Shown here one piece after another: positions 18,250-26,286 of a DNA stretch of 41,863 nt. The notes below the pieces were generated by a model that was not told the origin of the DNA, did not search any database, and worked only from the letters and a program-made list of their open reading frames with translations. Source of the stretch: Clostridia bacterium. GTDB lineage: Bacteria; Bacillota; Clostridia; Oscillospirales; CAG-272. A program made the position numbers and the translations under genes. The number at the start of each line of letters is the position of its first letter. The stretch's first letter is position 1. The DNA lies in the NCBI GenBank assembly GCA_017505745.1, contig JAFVOP010000061.1, forward strand, positions 1-41,863, read 5' to 3'.

Positions 18250-19113
18250 ATGTTAGTTTCGGCAAAAGAAATGCTTACCAAAGCAAAGGAAGGACACTAC
18301 GCAGTAGGTCAGTTCAACATCAACAATCTGGAATGGACCAAGGCTGTTCTGCTTACCGCAGAGGAGCAGAAGTCTCCTGTGATTCTCGGCGTTTCCGAGG
18401 GCGCGGGCAAATATATGTGCGGCTATAAAACGGTTGCAGATATGGTAAAGGCGATGATCGAAGAATTGAAGATCACGGTTCCCGTTGCGCTTCACCTCGA
18501 TCACGGCTCTTACGAGGGTTGCTACAAGTGCATTGAAGCAGGATTTTCCTCGATCATGTTCGATGGCTCTCACTATCCGATCGCGGAGAACGTTGAAAAA
18601 ACACGTGAGTTGGTCAACGTTTGCGCAGAGAAGGGACTTTCCTTGGAGGCTGAGGTCGGCTCGATCGGTGGCGAAGAGGACGGCGTTGTTGGTATGGGCG
18701 AGTGTGCCGATCCCAACGAGTGCAAAATGATTGCGGATCTCGGCGTTACGATGTTGGCGGCCGGAATCGGCAACATTCACGGAAAGTATCCCGAGAATTG
18801 GCCCGGTCTCTCCTTTGAAACGCTGGCGGCTGTTTCCGAAAAGGTTGGTAACATGCCTCTCGTTCTGCACGGCGGCACGGGTATTCCCGAGGATATGATC
18901 AAAAAAGCAATCAACCTTGGTGTTTCCAAGATCAACGTAAACACCGAGTGTCAGCTCTCCTTTGCAGCTGCAACCCGCGCTTATATCGAGGCAGGCAAGG
19001 ATCAGCAGGGCAAGGGCTTTGACCCCAGAAAGCTTCTCGCTCCCGGCTTTGAGGCAATCAAGGCAACCGTAAAGGAAAAGATGGAGCTCTTCGGCTCGGT
19101 TGGTAAGGCTTAA
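18250..19113 (+). CDS. fba: Class II fructose-bisphosphate aldolase
   Basis: This 287-residue zinc enzyme cleaves fructose 1,6-bisphosphate to two triose phosphates. Visible residues are Asp84 and His85 (LHLDHG), Glu136 (EAEVGSIGG), His178 (GNIHGKY) and His207 (LHGGTG), which form the acid/base and metal site. Codon use is strongly biased toward frequent codons, as expected for a highly expressed glycolytic gene. The start has CACGGAGG upstream. It is monocistronic, between its own promoter and terminator. Confidence 0.96.
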   Translation: MLVSAKEMLTKAKEGHYAVGQFNINNLEWTKAVLLTAEEQKSPVILGVSEGAGKYMCGYKTVADMVKAMIEELKITVPVALHLDHGSYEGCYKCIEAGFSSIMFDGSHYPIAENVEKTRELVNVCAEKGLSLEAEVGSIGGEEDGVVGMGECADPNECKMIADLGVTMLAAGIGNIHGKYPENWPGLSFETLAAVSEKVGNMPLVLHGGTGIPEDMIKKAINLGVSKINVNTECQLSFAAATRAYIEAGKDQQGKGFDPRKLLAPGFEAIKATVKEKMELFGSVGKA

Positions 19114-19136
19114 TCTGCCAAAAGAGAATAAAAAAT

Positions 19137-19167
19137 GACAGGCTCAACGCTTTGAGCCTGTCTTTTT
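19137..19167 (+). terminator. Terminator of the aldolase gene
   Basis: GACAGGCTCAA at 19137-19147 pairs perfectly with 19152-19162, followed by TTTTT. It lies about 10 bp before the convergent serpin gene's stop. Confidence 0.92.
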
Positions 19168-19176
19168 GTATTGCTT

Positions 19177-20607
19177 TTACGATGCCGTGGGATCATTGAC
19201 TACACCGGCAAAGAGGGGAGTGTTGTGTTGGGAAGTAACGAGAAAAAAGAATGGACGGTCAAATTTCAAAGTGACTTTTTCATCGATTGGAGCCATGCCT
19301 TCATAATATTCTACTGTGTACGCAGTGGCAGTACACCCCTCTTCATCAATCGCAATGCGAACATTGTGTTCAATTTTGTTCAGTGATATTCCTTCTGTAT
19401 TTTTTGCGAGAGGTGAAAAATCAGCTTTTTCTGTAAACACGCTCTCAATTCCCAGATTTTTTAGAGATTCGGAAAGATCGGTTTTACAGGCAAAATCAAA
19501 CATAGGCAACGAAAGATCAACTTCATATATCGAACTTTGCGCGGTTGGATCTTTTAGAAAACGATGAAAGTCTTCGTCACAAAGAACGCTTTCCATGGCT
19601 ACCCCCTCATCAGGAAGAATCAGCCACATGCCACTGTTTATTTGATCAAATTCACATTTGACAGCCGAGAAATTTTCACCGCAGTAATAATAGTCATGAT
19701 GATTTCGTTTCATAAATATACAGGAAACTTCGCCGTTAGCAGTATAGAAGGTTTCGTTGTTCTTTTCATAAAACTTATTTACCCACTTGGCTTGGAAATA
19801 AATAGTAGAAACAAGCGCAAGTATTGTATCTGGATCGAGATGAATGCTATCCACATCGTTATTCAATAGTCCGTTCGTTTGCTCATTCAGCCAATTTCGC
19901 AACGCTTGTGTATATTCTTCGTTGCCCATCTCTCCTTGAAATGCAGATGCAAAATAGCTTTCTGTAAGTTGCTTAATCGTTTCTTTACGAAACTTAACAT
20001 TTTCATTGAGCCAAAGGGAATTGGCAAGTGTAAGCGTATATATTCCATCGTTGGAATAATGTGAACGCCATAGAGCGTTTACCTGCTCACGCATACTTTC
20101 AATATCCGCAACGCCCAATAGGTCTAAAATTTCTTCGCGGCTTTTTCCATCGGTGATCTCGGCTGTCATGCAGAGAGCAAGATAGATATTGAGCGGGGAA
20201 TACGCCGTGTTTTTTCCATTTGTATTGGATAATAACTCCTGTACGGTGGATTGCAAAAAAGAATCTAAATCTAAAGAAATGCTTTCAAACAGTCGTTTTT
20301 TTTCAACTCGTTCTTCTTTCCATGCTAACGCTGCTTGTTTGTATTCCTCCGATCCCCATTTATATTGTAAATGAGGATAAGGAGATGCGGAAGGATATTG
20401 TGCAGCGGAAATTAAAAAGGTTTTTTCCCCCGGAGATAGGAACATACCAACCGCAATTGCAACAGCAAGAATTGCGGCGATCGCAGGAATCCATTTCCAT
20501 TTTGAAAGCACACGTTTTTTTGTAACGTTGCCGAAATTTGCAGCTTCTTCGATCAGATCTTCTCCAATGTCACCGAGCGCGTTTTGAATATCTTCGGGTT
20601 TCATCAT
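19177..20607 (-). CDS. Membrane-anchored serpin with an anti-sigma-like cytoplasmic segment
   Basis: Residues 1-38 are a short cytoplasmic part (ALGDIGEDLIEEA, KKRVLSKWKW) like the N termini of anti-sigma partners of this sigma group. One helix follows (39-57), then a linker and an extracellular serpin domain (about 105-476). Serpin landmarks are LVSTIYFQAKW (265-275), VFTEKADFSPL (390-400) and FDRPFFFLV (449-457). The reactive-centre hinge is EEGCTATAY (422-430). Counting as in alpha-1-antitrypsin, P1-P1' would be Met438-Ala439. Small hinge residues suggest an inhibitory serpin, although Cys at P14 is unusual. The ATG overlaps the sigma stop (ATGA) behind AGGAGGAATTAAT. Inference: proteases trapped outside could change signalling to the sigma factor. 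A cell-surface protease inhibitor without signalling is the alternative. Confidence 0.85.
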   Translation of the reverse strand: MMKPEDIQNALGDIGEDLIEEAANFGNVTKKRVLSKWKWIPAIAAILAVAIAVGMFLSPGEKTFLISAAQYPSASPYPHLQYKWGSEEYKQAALAWKEERVEKKRLFESISLDLDSFLQSTVQELLSNTNGKNTAYSPLNIYLALCMTAEITDGKSREEILDLLGVADIESMREQVNALWRSHYSNDGIYTLTLANSLWLNENVKFRKETIKQLTESYFASAFQGEMGNEEYTQALRNWLNEQTNGLLNNDVDSIHLDPDTILALVSTIYFQAKWVNKFYEKNNETFYTANGEVSCIFMKRNHHDYYYCGENFSAVKCEFDQINSGMWLILPDEGVAMESVLCDEDFHRFLKDPTAQSSIYEVDLSLPMFDFACKTDLSESLKNLGIESVFTEKADFSPLAKNTEGISLNKIEHNVRIAIDEEGCTATAYTVEYYEGMAPIDEKVTLKFDRPFFFLVTSQHNTPLFAGVVNDPTAS

Positions 20608-21161
20608 ATTAATTCCTCCTGTTTCAGTTTTTCATAGAGTTTTTTTCGGGTTCGAAAAAGCATCATTTTGATTTTACTTTCTCCGTAGCCAAAGCGTTTT
20701 GCAATCTCGGAGATCGGATCAAAATACCAGTATCTCCGCAAAAAGACGTTTCGTTCCTCCGGTGGAAGCATGCGTAAAAAGGTATCCAAAAGGGCAGAAA
20801 GTTCTTTTTGTTGCATCTCATTTTGCAGCGTTTGCGAAGCGGGAATGCATTCGGCAAGCTCGTCAAGACTCAGCAGAACCGTATGCTCGCCGCGCTTTTG
20901 TCTATGAGCGTCGCGGTATCGCTTCAAAGAGAGGTTTCGTGTGATCCGTCCGAGAAACGCTGAGAGACTCTTCGGGAATTGCGGAGGAATAACGTTCCAA
21001 GCCGTGAGATACGTATCGTTGACACATTCTTCGGCGTCTTCGCGATTATTCAGTACACGGTAGGCAATGGAATAGCAATATTTTTCATATTTCTTTTGAG
21101 TTTCAAGAATTGCTTGTTCGTCTCGATTAAAAAACAAGGTAATAATGTTACTGTCTTCCAT
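20604..21161 (-). CDS. ECF-like RNA polymerase sigma factor (sigma-70 family)
   Basis: The 185-residue protein has sigma region 2 (KKYEKYCYSIAYRVLNNREDAEECVNDTYLTAWNVIPP) and region 4 with a helix-turn-helix near its C terminus (DPISEIAKRFGYGESKIKMMLFRTRKKL). There is no region 1 or 3, as in ECF sigmas. The start at 21161 fits the AAAGGGGG site at 7 nt; upstream ATGs overlap that site. Its last codons overlap the serpin start as ATGA, so the two proteins are made in a fixed ratio, the usual arrangement of a sigma factor with its membrane anti-sigma. Confidence 0.9.
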   Translation of the reverse strand: MEDSNIITLFFNRDEQAILETQKKYEKYCYSIAYRVLNNREDAEECVNDTYLTAWNVIPPQFPKSLSAFLGRITRNLSLKRYRDAHRQKRGEHTVLLSLDELAECIPASQTLQNEMQQKELSALLDTFLRMLPPEERNVFLRRYWYFDPISEIAKRFGYGESKIKMMLFRTRKKLYEKLKQEELI

Positions 21162-21227
21162 TCGCATCCCCCTTTCCATAGGTGCCTTCACCCATATGGT
21201 ACCTTTTTTTAGACTTTCGTCACACTT

Positions 21228-21256
21228 ATTTTAGCATGTTTTTCAAAAAAATACAA
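21228..21256 (-). promoter_or_regulatory. Putative promoter of the sigma-serpin operon
   Basis: On the minus strand: TTGTAT at 21256-21251, 17-bp spacer, TAAAAT at 21233-21228. Just downstream a TGACGAAAGTCT stretch (about 21222-21211) could be part of an auto-regulated sigma site; I cannot tell which is used. Confidence 0.5.
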
Positions 21257-21258
21257 GA

Positions 21259-21300
21259 AAAAAGTCATTGTGCGGGATCACACAATGACTTTTTTAAAAA
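21259..21300. terminator. Terminator after the anion transporter gene
   Basis: Arms AAGTCATTGTG (about 21262-21272) and CACAATGACTT (about 21281-21292) around a short loop, with A-runs on the left and T-runs on the right. It ends the minus-strand transporter gene whose stop is at 21302; upstream of the sigma gene it also insulates that operon. Confidence 0.85.
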
Positions 21301-21301
21301 A

Positions 21302-22465
21302 TTAAAGTAAGAAGGAGGCAAAAAACGTAAGTAAAATCATAAATCCAAAATTGAACGCAGAGAAAAGCAGGATGTATGTTCCGGCCTTTCCGGGATTGTG
21401 CGAGGTGTACTCACGGAAGGTGATCAGGCTTGCCAGAGAGGCGATCAAGGTTCCGGTTCCGCCGATATTCACGCCCAGCAGGAGTGCCGGATAATCGGTT
21501 GTGAACTGGGACAGGAGAATTGCAGACGGAACGTTGCTGATCACCTGGCAGGAAAGCACGCTGACAAGCAATGTATTCTTTTCCAAAAGCGAGGAAAACA
21601 GATTGCTGACAGCGGGGATCCGTGCCATGTTTCCGGCAAAGATAAAGAAGCAAACAAAGGTGAGAAGCAATGGATAGTCCACTGCGCGCAACGCCTCGCG
21701 GTCTGCAAACAACAACACTGCCGGAATGACGATCAGGCCGATCCAATACGGGATCACCCGAAAAACGATCACGATTGAAAGCACAAACAGAACAAGGTAC
21801 AATGCGGTTCGTTTTGGTTGCAGCTTGTAGGGGCATTCCTCGGTAATTGCAAGCGGATGCTTGGGCAAGCAAAGGCAGCATAGCGTGATCAGCGCAATGG
21901 ACGCCAGGAAGGGCCAAAGCATGATCTGCATAAATTCACCGGTGGGGATCCCGAATTTCGTGTACAAATAGAGGTTTTGCGGGTTTCCGAACGGGGTGAG
22001 CATACCGCCAAGGTTGGCTGCTATGTTTTGCATAATGAAAACGAATGCCATATAGCGTTCTTTTCCCGTTGAGGATAATACGAAGTAGCCCAGCGGCAGA
22101 AAGGTGAGGAGCGCCATATCGTTGGCGATCAGCATAGAGCCGATAAAGGTGATATACACCAGCGCAACGGTTGCCATTCGAAGATTTCCCGTGCAATCCA
22201 CGATCTTTCTTGCCAGTATGGTAAAAAACTTTACGTTTTTCAGCGCGCAAACCACGGCAAGCACACAAAACAGACAGGTGAGCGTTTTCCAGTCAAAGTA
22301 GTTTGCATAGGCAGCATCCGGAGGCACGATGCACGAGGTCAGAAGCGCCGCAAGGGCGGCAATCACAAGCACCGTGTTGGAGCGGACCCATTGCACCAGT
22401 CGGATCAGATGAGGCCGAAGATGCCAATGCGGATGGTGATGAGGCAAATGCTTTTGATAAATCAT
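21302..22465 (-). CDS. ArsB/NhaD/SLC13-type anion or cation transporter
   Basis: This 387-residue protein has about 10 hydrophobic segments and the IT-superfamily pattern: ANDMALLTFLPLGYF, then NIAANLGGMLTPFGNPQNLYLY in the first half, and SNVPSAILLSQF with LLLGVNIGGTGTLIASLASL in the second. Such proteins move arsenite, Na+, dicarboxylates or other anions; specificity is not readable. The N terminus is strikingly His-rich (HLPHHHPHWHLRPH, about 6-19). The start at 22465 has GGAAAGAG upstream; the longer frame would begin within about 2 nt of the predicted transcription start. Confidence 0.85.
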   Translation of the reverse strand: MIYQKHLPHHHPHWHLRPHLIRLVQWVRSNTVLVIAALAALLTSCIVPPDAAYANYFDWKTLTCLFCVLAVVCALKNVKFFTILARKIVDCTGNLRMATVALVYITFIGSMLIANDMALLTFLPLGYFVLSSTGKERYMAFVFIMQNIAANLGGMLTPFGNPQNLYLYTKFGIPTGEFMQIMLWPFLASIALITLCCLCLPKHPLAITEECPYKLQPKRTALYLVLFVLSIVIVFRVIPYWIGLIVIPAVLLFADREALRAVDYPLLLTFVCFFIFAGNMARIPAVSNLFSSLLEKNTLLVSVLSCQVISNVPSAILLSQFTTDYPALLLGVNIGGTGTLIASLASLITFREYTSHNPGKAGTYILLFSAFNFGFMILLTFFASFLL

Positions 22466-22500
22466 ATTATGTCTCTTTCCGGGGCTTGTTGTCCGTAATC

Positions 22501-22517
22501 CCGAGGAATTCCTTCGG
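22501..22517. promoter_or_regulatory. Imperfect palindrome in the transporter leader
   Basis: CCGAGGAATTCCTTCGG is palindromic apart from one inserted base and lies in the 65-nt leader between the promoter and the transporter start. It could bind a dimeric repressor or form a small hairpin; no regulator gene is adjacent. Confidence 0.3.
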
Positions 22518-22536
22518 AGCAGGCCCAAACCATCAC

Positions 22537-22565
22537 ATTATACCTCTATACACGGTGTTTGTCAA
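22537..22565 (-). promoter_or_regulatory. Consensus sigma-A promoter of the transporter gene
   Basis: On the minus strand: TTGACA at 22565-22560, 17-bp spacer, TATAAT at 22542-22537. Both hexamers are perfect, so the transporter is transcribed independently of addA. Confidence 0.88.
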
Positions 22566-22616
22566 GTGCCTTTTCTTCTTTTTGTAATCAGGGCGCATGA
22601 AAAAATATCTTTCTTT

Positions 22617-23507
22617 TCACGTCGTAAAAAAATCAATTTCTTTTCCAAGAGCAAAAGAATACAAAAAGATCTTCTCGGGCTTTTTTCCAAAGAGCTCTTC
22701 CACGGCCCGTGCATAACAGGTAAGCTGGGTTCCGTGTGCGCGCTTCATGCGAGAAACAAACAGCGAAGGATTCTCTTTTTCATCTGCATGCATGCGGTCG
22801 GTCTTGTAATCGATCAGATATAGCGATCCATCCTCCATTTCGAGCAGAAGGTCGATCGACCCCTGTACAAATAAGCGTTGTCCGTCCAAATGCTTTGCCA
22901 ATTCGGGGTGCCCGGTGAATTCCGAATAGGGAATTAACAACCCAAACTTTTGCTCGCGGTAGATCCTTTTGGCTTTGGCGATCCAATCCATCAGGTGACT
23001 GTTGGAAAATTGGGTCACCAATTGCTTGTCCACGATGGATGCGGTTCTTTCGGAAAGAAATCCGTATGTCACCAATCGGGCGCATTCTTTTTCAATTCCT
23101 GTTTCTCGCAACGTATTGAAATCGCAGAATTCCAAAAAAGCATGTGTTGCCGTTCCGATATCTGCTGCACTTGCTTTTTCCCGCGAGGAAAGGAGACTTT
23201 CGAAACCGGCTTCCGAGCGCATCCATTCGATTTGCATTTCCAAGTGACGGTCATTATCCTCGGGATCTAAAATCAGATCCAAAAGCTTCGGCTCTAATTT
23301 TGATGCTGCAATTTTGGTGGGAAGGCGGTGCAAAATGTCAGGAACTTGAGAGGTGGCTACGTGCGCGCGGTAAATCTTGGCATATTGTAGCGCAACTTCC
23401 GAAACAGGTGCCGTCACTGGAGAGACAATCTCGTTCGAAGCGTTGGACGTTGGCTCGCATGCGGTTGACGGAATTACCTCATCCGGTGAAATATGATGTA
23501 AATGCAA
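22617..23507 (-). CDS. addA: AddA C-terminal fragment with the nuclease domain (frameshifted)
   Basis: This frame carries the missing end of AddA: the C-terminal RecB-type nuclease domain with GTATHAFLEFCDF, the catalytic block LYLIDYKTDRM and the GTQLTCYARAVEELF helix that closes AddA proteins. It overlaps the upstream fragment by 34 nt in the -1 frame. Its only start candidate here is a TTG at 23507 with no ribosome binding site, so it is not a separate gene. Together the two frames give about 1220 residues, the normal AddA length. Confidence 0.85.
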   Translation of the reverse strand: MHLHHISPDEVIPSTACEPTSNASNEIVSPVTAPVSEVALQYAKIYRAHVATSQVPDILHRLPTKIAASKLEPKLLDLILDPEDNDRHLEMQIEWMRSEAGFESLLSSREKASAADIGTATHAFLEFCDFNTLRETGIEKECARLVTYGFLSERTASIVDKQLVTQFSNSHLMDWIAKAKRIYREQKFGLLIPYSEFTGHPELAKHLDGQRLFVQGSIDLLLEMEDGSLYLIDYKTDRMHADEKENPSLFVSRMKRAHGTQLTCYARAVEELFGKKPEKIFLYSFALGKEIDFFTT

Positions 23508-26272
23508 GGAAATTCACGCCCTTGGCTCAAAGAATCCTGCTGAGCAGCCAGGATCCAGGTCAGATAATTTCCGGCAGAAAGAATGGCCGCGCGATTTCCT
23601 CGGTGAATCACGGAGGCATTTGCAACAGAGGTCTCCCATTTTCCGCGCAAGGTGCCCGTCACATAAAGTCGCTCACGTGCGCGGGTCAACGCTACGTAGA
23701 GCGTACGAATTCCTTCCTCGGTTTGCTCGGCATCCAGCTCTTGCTTTACCAACTCACGAAGTAAGGTGTTTTCACGATCACCTGTGAGTGGGTTATAAAG
23801 TTTGGACGCGCAGCCGATGGAGCGATGGAACATCAGGGTGTCACGCAGGTCGGAACGGTTAAATTCGGAGCCGCACGCCGCCACGAATACCACGGGAAAC
23901 TCCAATCCTTTGGAATGATGGATCGTCATAATGGTTACGGCGCTTTCGGCTTTTACAAGTCCGTTGGCGGAGATTTTCTGTCCGTCCAGCAATTTATCCA
24001 TATGCTTTAAAAAGCCGTAAAGGCCTGCCCACGAATTCCGTTGGTAGAGTCTTGCTTGTTCATAAAGGAAGAGCAGGATCGGATCTCGGCTGAACGGCAT
24101 CAATCGATCCTCCAGATAGAGCAAGCGTAGGAAGCGGTCGGCGGGAAGCACCGTGGCTTGTTCGCGCATAAGGGTCATCCAGTTCAAAACTTGTTTTACC
24201 TTTTCACCCAACGCATCGGTTTCTTCGGCTTTTTCCAGCATGGCATCGTAAAAAGAATGTTGGTTCGGCAGACCTTCACGAATCTCGGAAATCTCCTCCA
24301 ATGAAAAATCACCAAGAGGAGAAAGCAAAAATTCAGAAAGCGGCAGATCCCGATAGGGATTGTCGAGGCTTCGCAAGAGATTCAACACATCGGTCATCAG
24401 AGGCTCGCGCAAAAAATCGTTGGAGGAATCGGCGTTTACGGGAATCTTCAAAGTCTCCAATTCCTTCATAAAAGTCGCGCCACTTGCCTTATTGCGCACC
24501 AAGATCGCAATATCGGAGGGGCTGATCGGCGCTCCGTTATCAAGATGCTCTTCCCGAAGCAGTCGAGATATTTCGAGGGCTGTCCAACGGGCTTCCGCGT
24601 TAAAATCGGGATCCTCGCCGTCGGACTCGGTGTCTCCTTTTTTCCTTCTTGGGGGAGGATCGAAAACGGCCACTTGCACAGGAGGCGTTTGAGGTTCTGT
24701 CTTTTCTAACGCGTATTTTGAGCATACCAGATCGTCCTGCTTCGTATATCCAACGCTTTTTTCACAAGCTGAGAAGAGGAAGCCGCAAATTTGGTTTGCA
24801 AAGTCGATCACGGGGCGGTCACAGCGGAAGTTTTCCGACATAAACACGCAGATTCCATTTGCGGACCCTGTTTCTTTTTCCGTGTACAACGGCATTTTGC
24901 GGCGATAATCAGCAAAAATGGAAGGATCACTTCCTCGAAATCCATAGATACTCTGTTTGATATCACCAACCATAAAACGGCGGTTTTCGCCGATCAAAGC
25001 AAAAATGCGATCTTGCAAAAGGTCAACGTCCTGATATTCGTCAATATATACGGCATCGTACTGAGCGGCAAGCGATTTTGCAAATGCAGAGGCAGTTCCA
25101 TCCTCGGAGGAAAGCATCCGATAGAGCATGGATCGAATATCATTGTATTCCAGAATGCCTCGCAAATGCTTTTCTGCCATCAAGCGATTTTCGTACTCTG
25201 CATAGAATTCATAAAGCATGGTGCAGATGGATGCTGTGGCTGCGAGTTGGTTGCGCACGAGATCCTCCGGCCACGTCAGTTTTTGAAATACGGTTGCTTC
25301 CAGCTGCTTGCGAAAGGCCTTGCGGAAATTTTGATAGCGTTCCACAGCCTTCGATTTATTCTTAATCGTAGGGAAGCGTCCGGCAATAAAAGAGGAGGTC
25401 ACCGCTTGCAGGCGCGGATAACTGTGTTCCTGCAACGCATCGAGTACACCGTTGCAATAATCGAGATCGGTGCTGAAAAGGCCGCTGCATTTCGCGTAAT
25501 GGTCGGGATCCGCCTGCAATTGTTTCCCAATCTCCTCCAGTTCGGAGCGATAAGATTCAAACAATTCTTGCAGCTGCTCAGAAAGCGCTTTTCCGTAGCG
25601 TGTTTCCATGAAATCCATGGAGGCGCTTTCCAAAAGCTCATCCGCACAGTGCTTCAACGTCCGGATTCCTTCCGGATAGGAAGAAAACATCTGGAAAAAA
25701 TCTAATAAAACGTCGTTCAAGGCTCCGTCACTGCGATTGGAGAGAAGATGATCCAACACGCTTGCGAAGGCGTTGGAGGAGAGCCGTTGCAGAGGCGAGG
25801 CACCTTCGGGGGAAGCGTCATAGCGGCGATAAAATTCCTCCACAAGCGTATCCATAATTTCGGAGGAGATGGGGAGTATTTCCGCGTCGTCTGCGATACG
25901 GAAGGACGCGGGAATCCCCAATTCTTCAAAATGCGTACGAACAATTTTTTGAAAAAAGGAGTCGATCGTAGAGATCTGTGCGCCTCCAAGCAGCATCAAT
26001 TGCTTGGAAAGCCGCGTGTCCCCGGGGGCTTCTGCCAGTGCATTGGTCAGTGCTGTAGCAATTCGACTTTTCAACTCTGCAGCGGCTGCGCGCGTAAACG
26101 TAACGATCAATAAACGCGAAATATCGGCCGGATGGTCGCGATCCGTCAGGCTTCGGATAATTCGCTCGGTCAACACGCTGGTTTTTCCGGAGCCGGCGGC
26201 CGCGGAGACCAACAGGCTCTTTCCGCGCAACGTCATTGCCGCAGTTTGGGAGTCCGTCCAAGTTCTTGCCAT
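23474..26272 (-). CDS. addA: AddA helicase portion (ATP-dependent nuclease subunit A), ends early by frameshift
   Basis: AddA with AddB processes DNA double-strand ends for RecA, the Firmicute counterpart of RecBCD. This 932-residue part has the UvrD-type helicase motifs in order: SAAAGSGKT (23-31), YIDEYQDVDLLQ, VGDIKQSIYGFRGSDP, IMTIHHSKGLEFPVVF and LYVALTRARERLYV. It then reaches NYLTWIL and stops at 23474, where the frame needs a -1 shift to continue into the nuclease domain. The TAA lies 43 nt downstream of the last in-frame stop of the other frame (TGA at 23514-23516), so the lesion is within 23474-23516. It begins 14 nt after addB with GGAGTG before the ATG. Confidence 0.93.
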   Translation of the reverse strand: MARTWTDSQTAAMTLRGKSLLVSAAAGSGKTSVLTERIIRSLTDRDHPADISRLLIVTFTRAAAAELKSRIATALTNALAEAPGDTRLSKQLMLLGGAQISTIDSFFQKIVRTHFEELGIPASFRIADDAEILPISSEIMDTLVEEFYRRYDASPEGASPLQRLSSNAFASVLDHLLSNRSDGALNDVLLDFFQMFSSYPEGIRTLKHCADELLESASMDFMETRYGKALSEQLQELFESYRSELEEIGKQLQADPDHYAKCSGLFSTDLDYCNGVLDALQEHSYPRLQAVTSSFIAGRFPTIKNKSKAVERYQNFRKAFRKQLEATVFQKLTWPEDLVRNQLAATASICTMLYEFYAEYENRLMAEKHLRGILEYNDIRSMLYRMLSSEDGTASAFAKSLAAQYDAVYIDEYQDVDLLQDRIFALIGENRRFMVGDIKQSIYGFRGSDPSIFADYRRKMPLYTEKETGSANGICVFMSENFRCDRPVIDFANQICGFLFSACEKSVGYTKQDDLVCSKYALEKTEPQTPPVQVAVFDPPPRRKKGDTESDGEDPDFNAEARWTALEISRLLREEHLDNGAPISPSDIAILVRNKASGATFMKELETLKIPVNADSSNDFLREPLMTDVLNLLRSLDNPYRDLPLSEFLLSPLGDFSLEEISEIREGLPNQHSFYDAMLEKAEETDALGEKVKQVLNWMTLMREQATVLPADRFLRLLYLEDRLMPFSRDPILLFLYEQARLYQRNSWAGLYGFLKHMDKLLDGQKISANGLVKAESAVTIMTIHHSKGLEFPVVFVAACGSEFNRSDLRDTLMFHRSIGCASKLYNPLTGDRENTLLRELVKQELDAEQTEEGIRTLYVALTRARERLYVTGTLRGKWETSVANASVIHRGNRAAILSAGNYLTWILAAQQDSLSQGREFPCIYIIFHRMR

Positions 26273-26286
26273 ATTCTACACTCCTT

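Noticed and set aside
23474..23516. Programmed -1 frameshifting in addA
   Set aside because: No X-XXY-YYZ slippery heptamer and no stimulatory hairpin are visible in the 43-bp window; a one-base deletion or sequence error is simpler.
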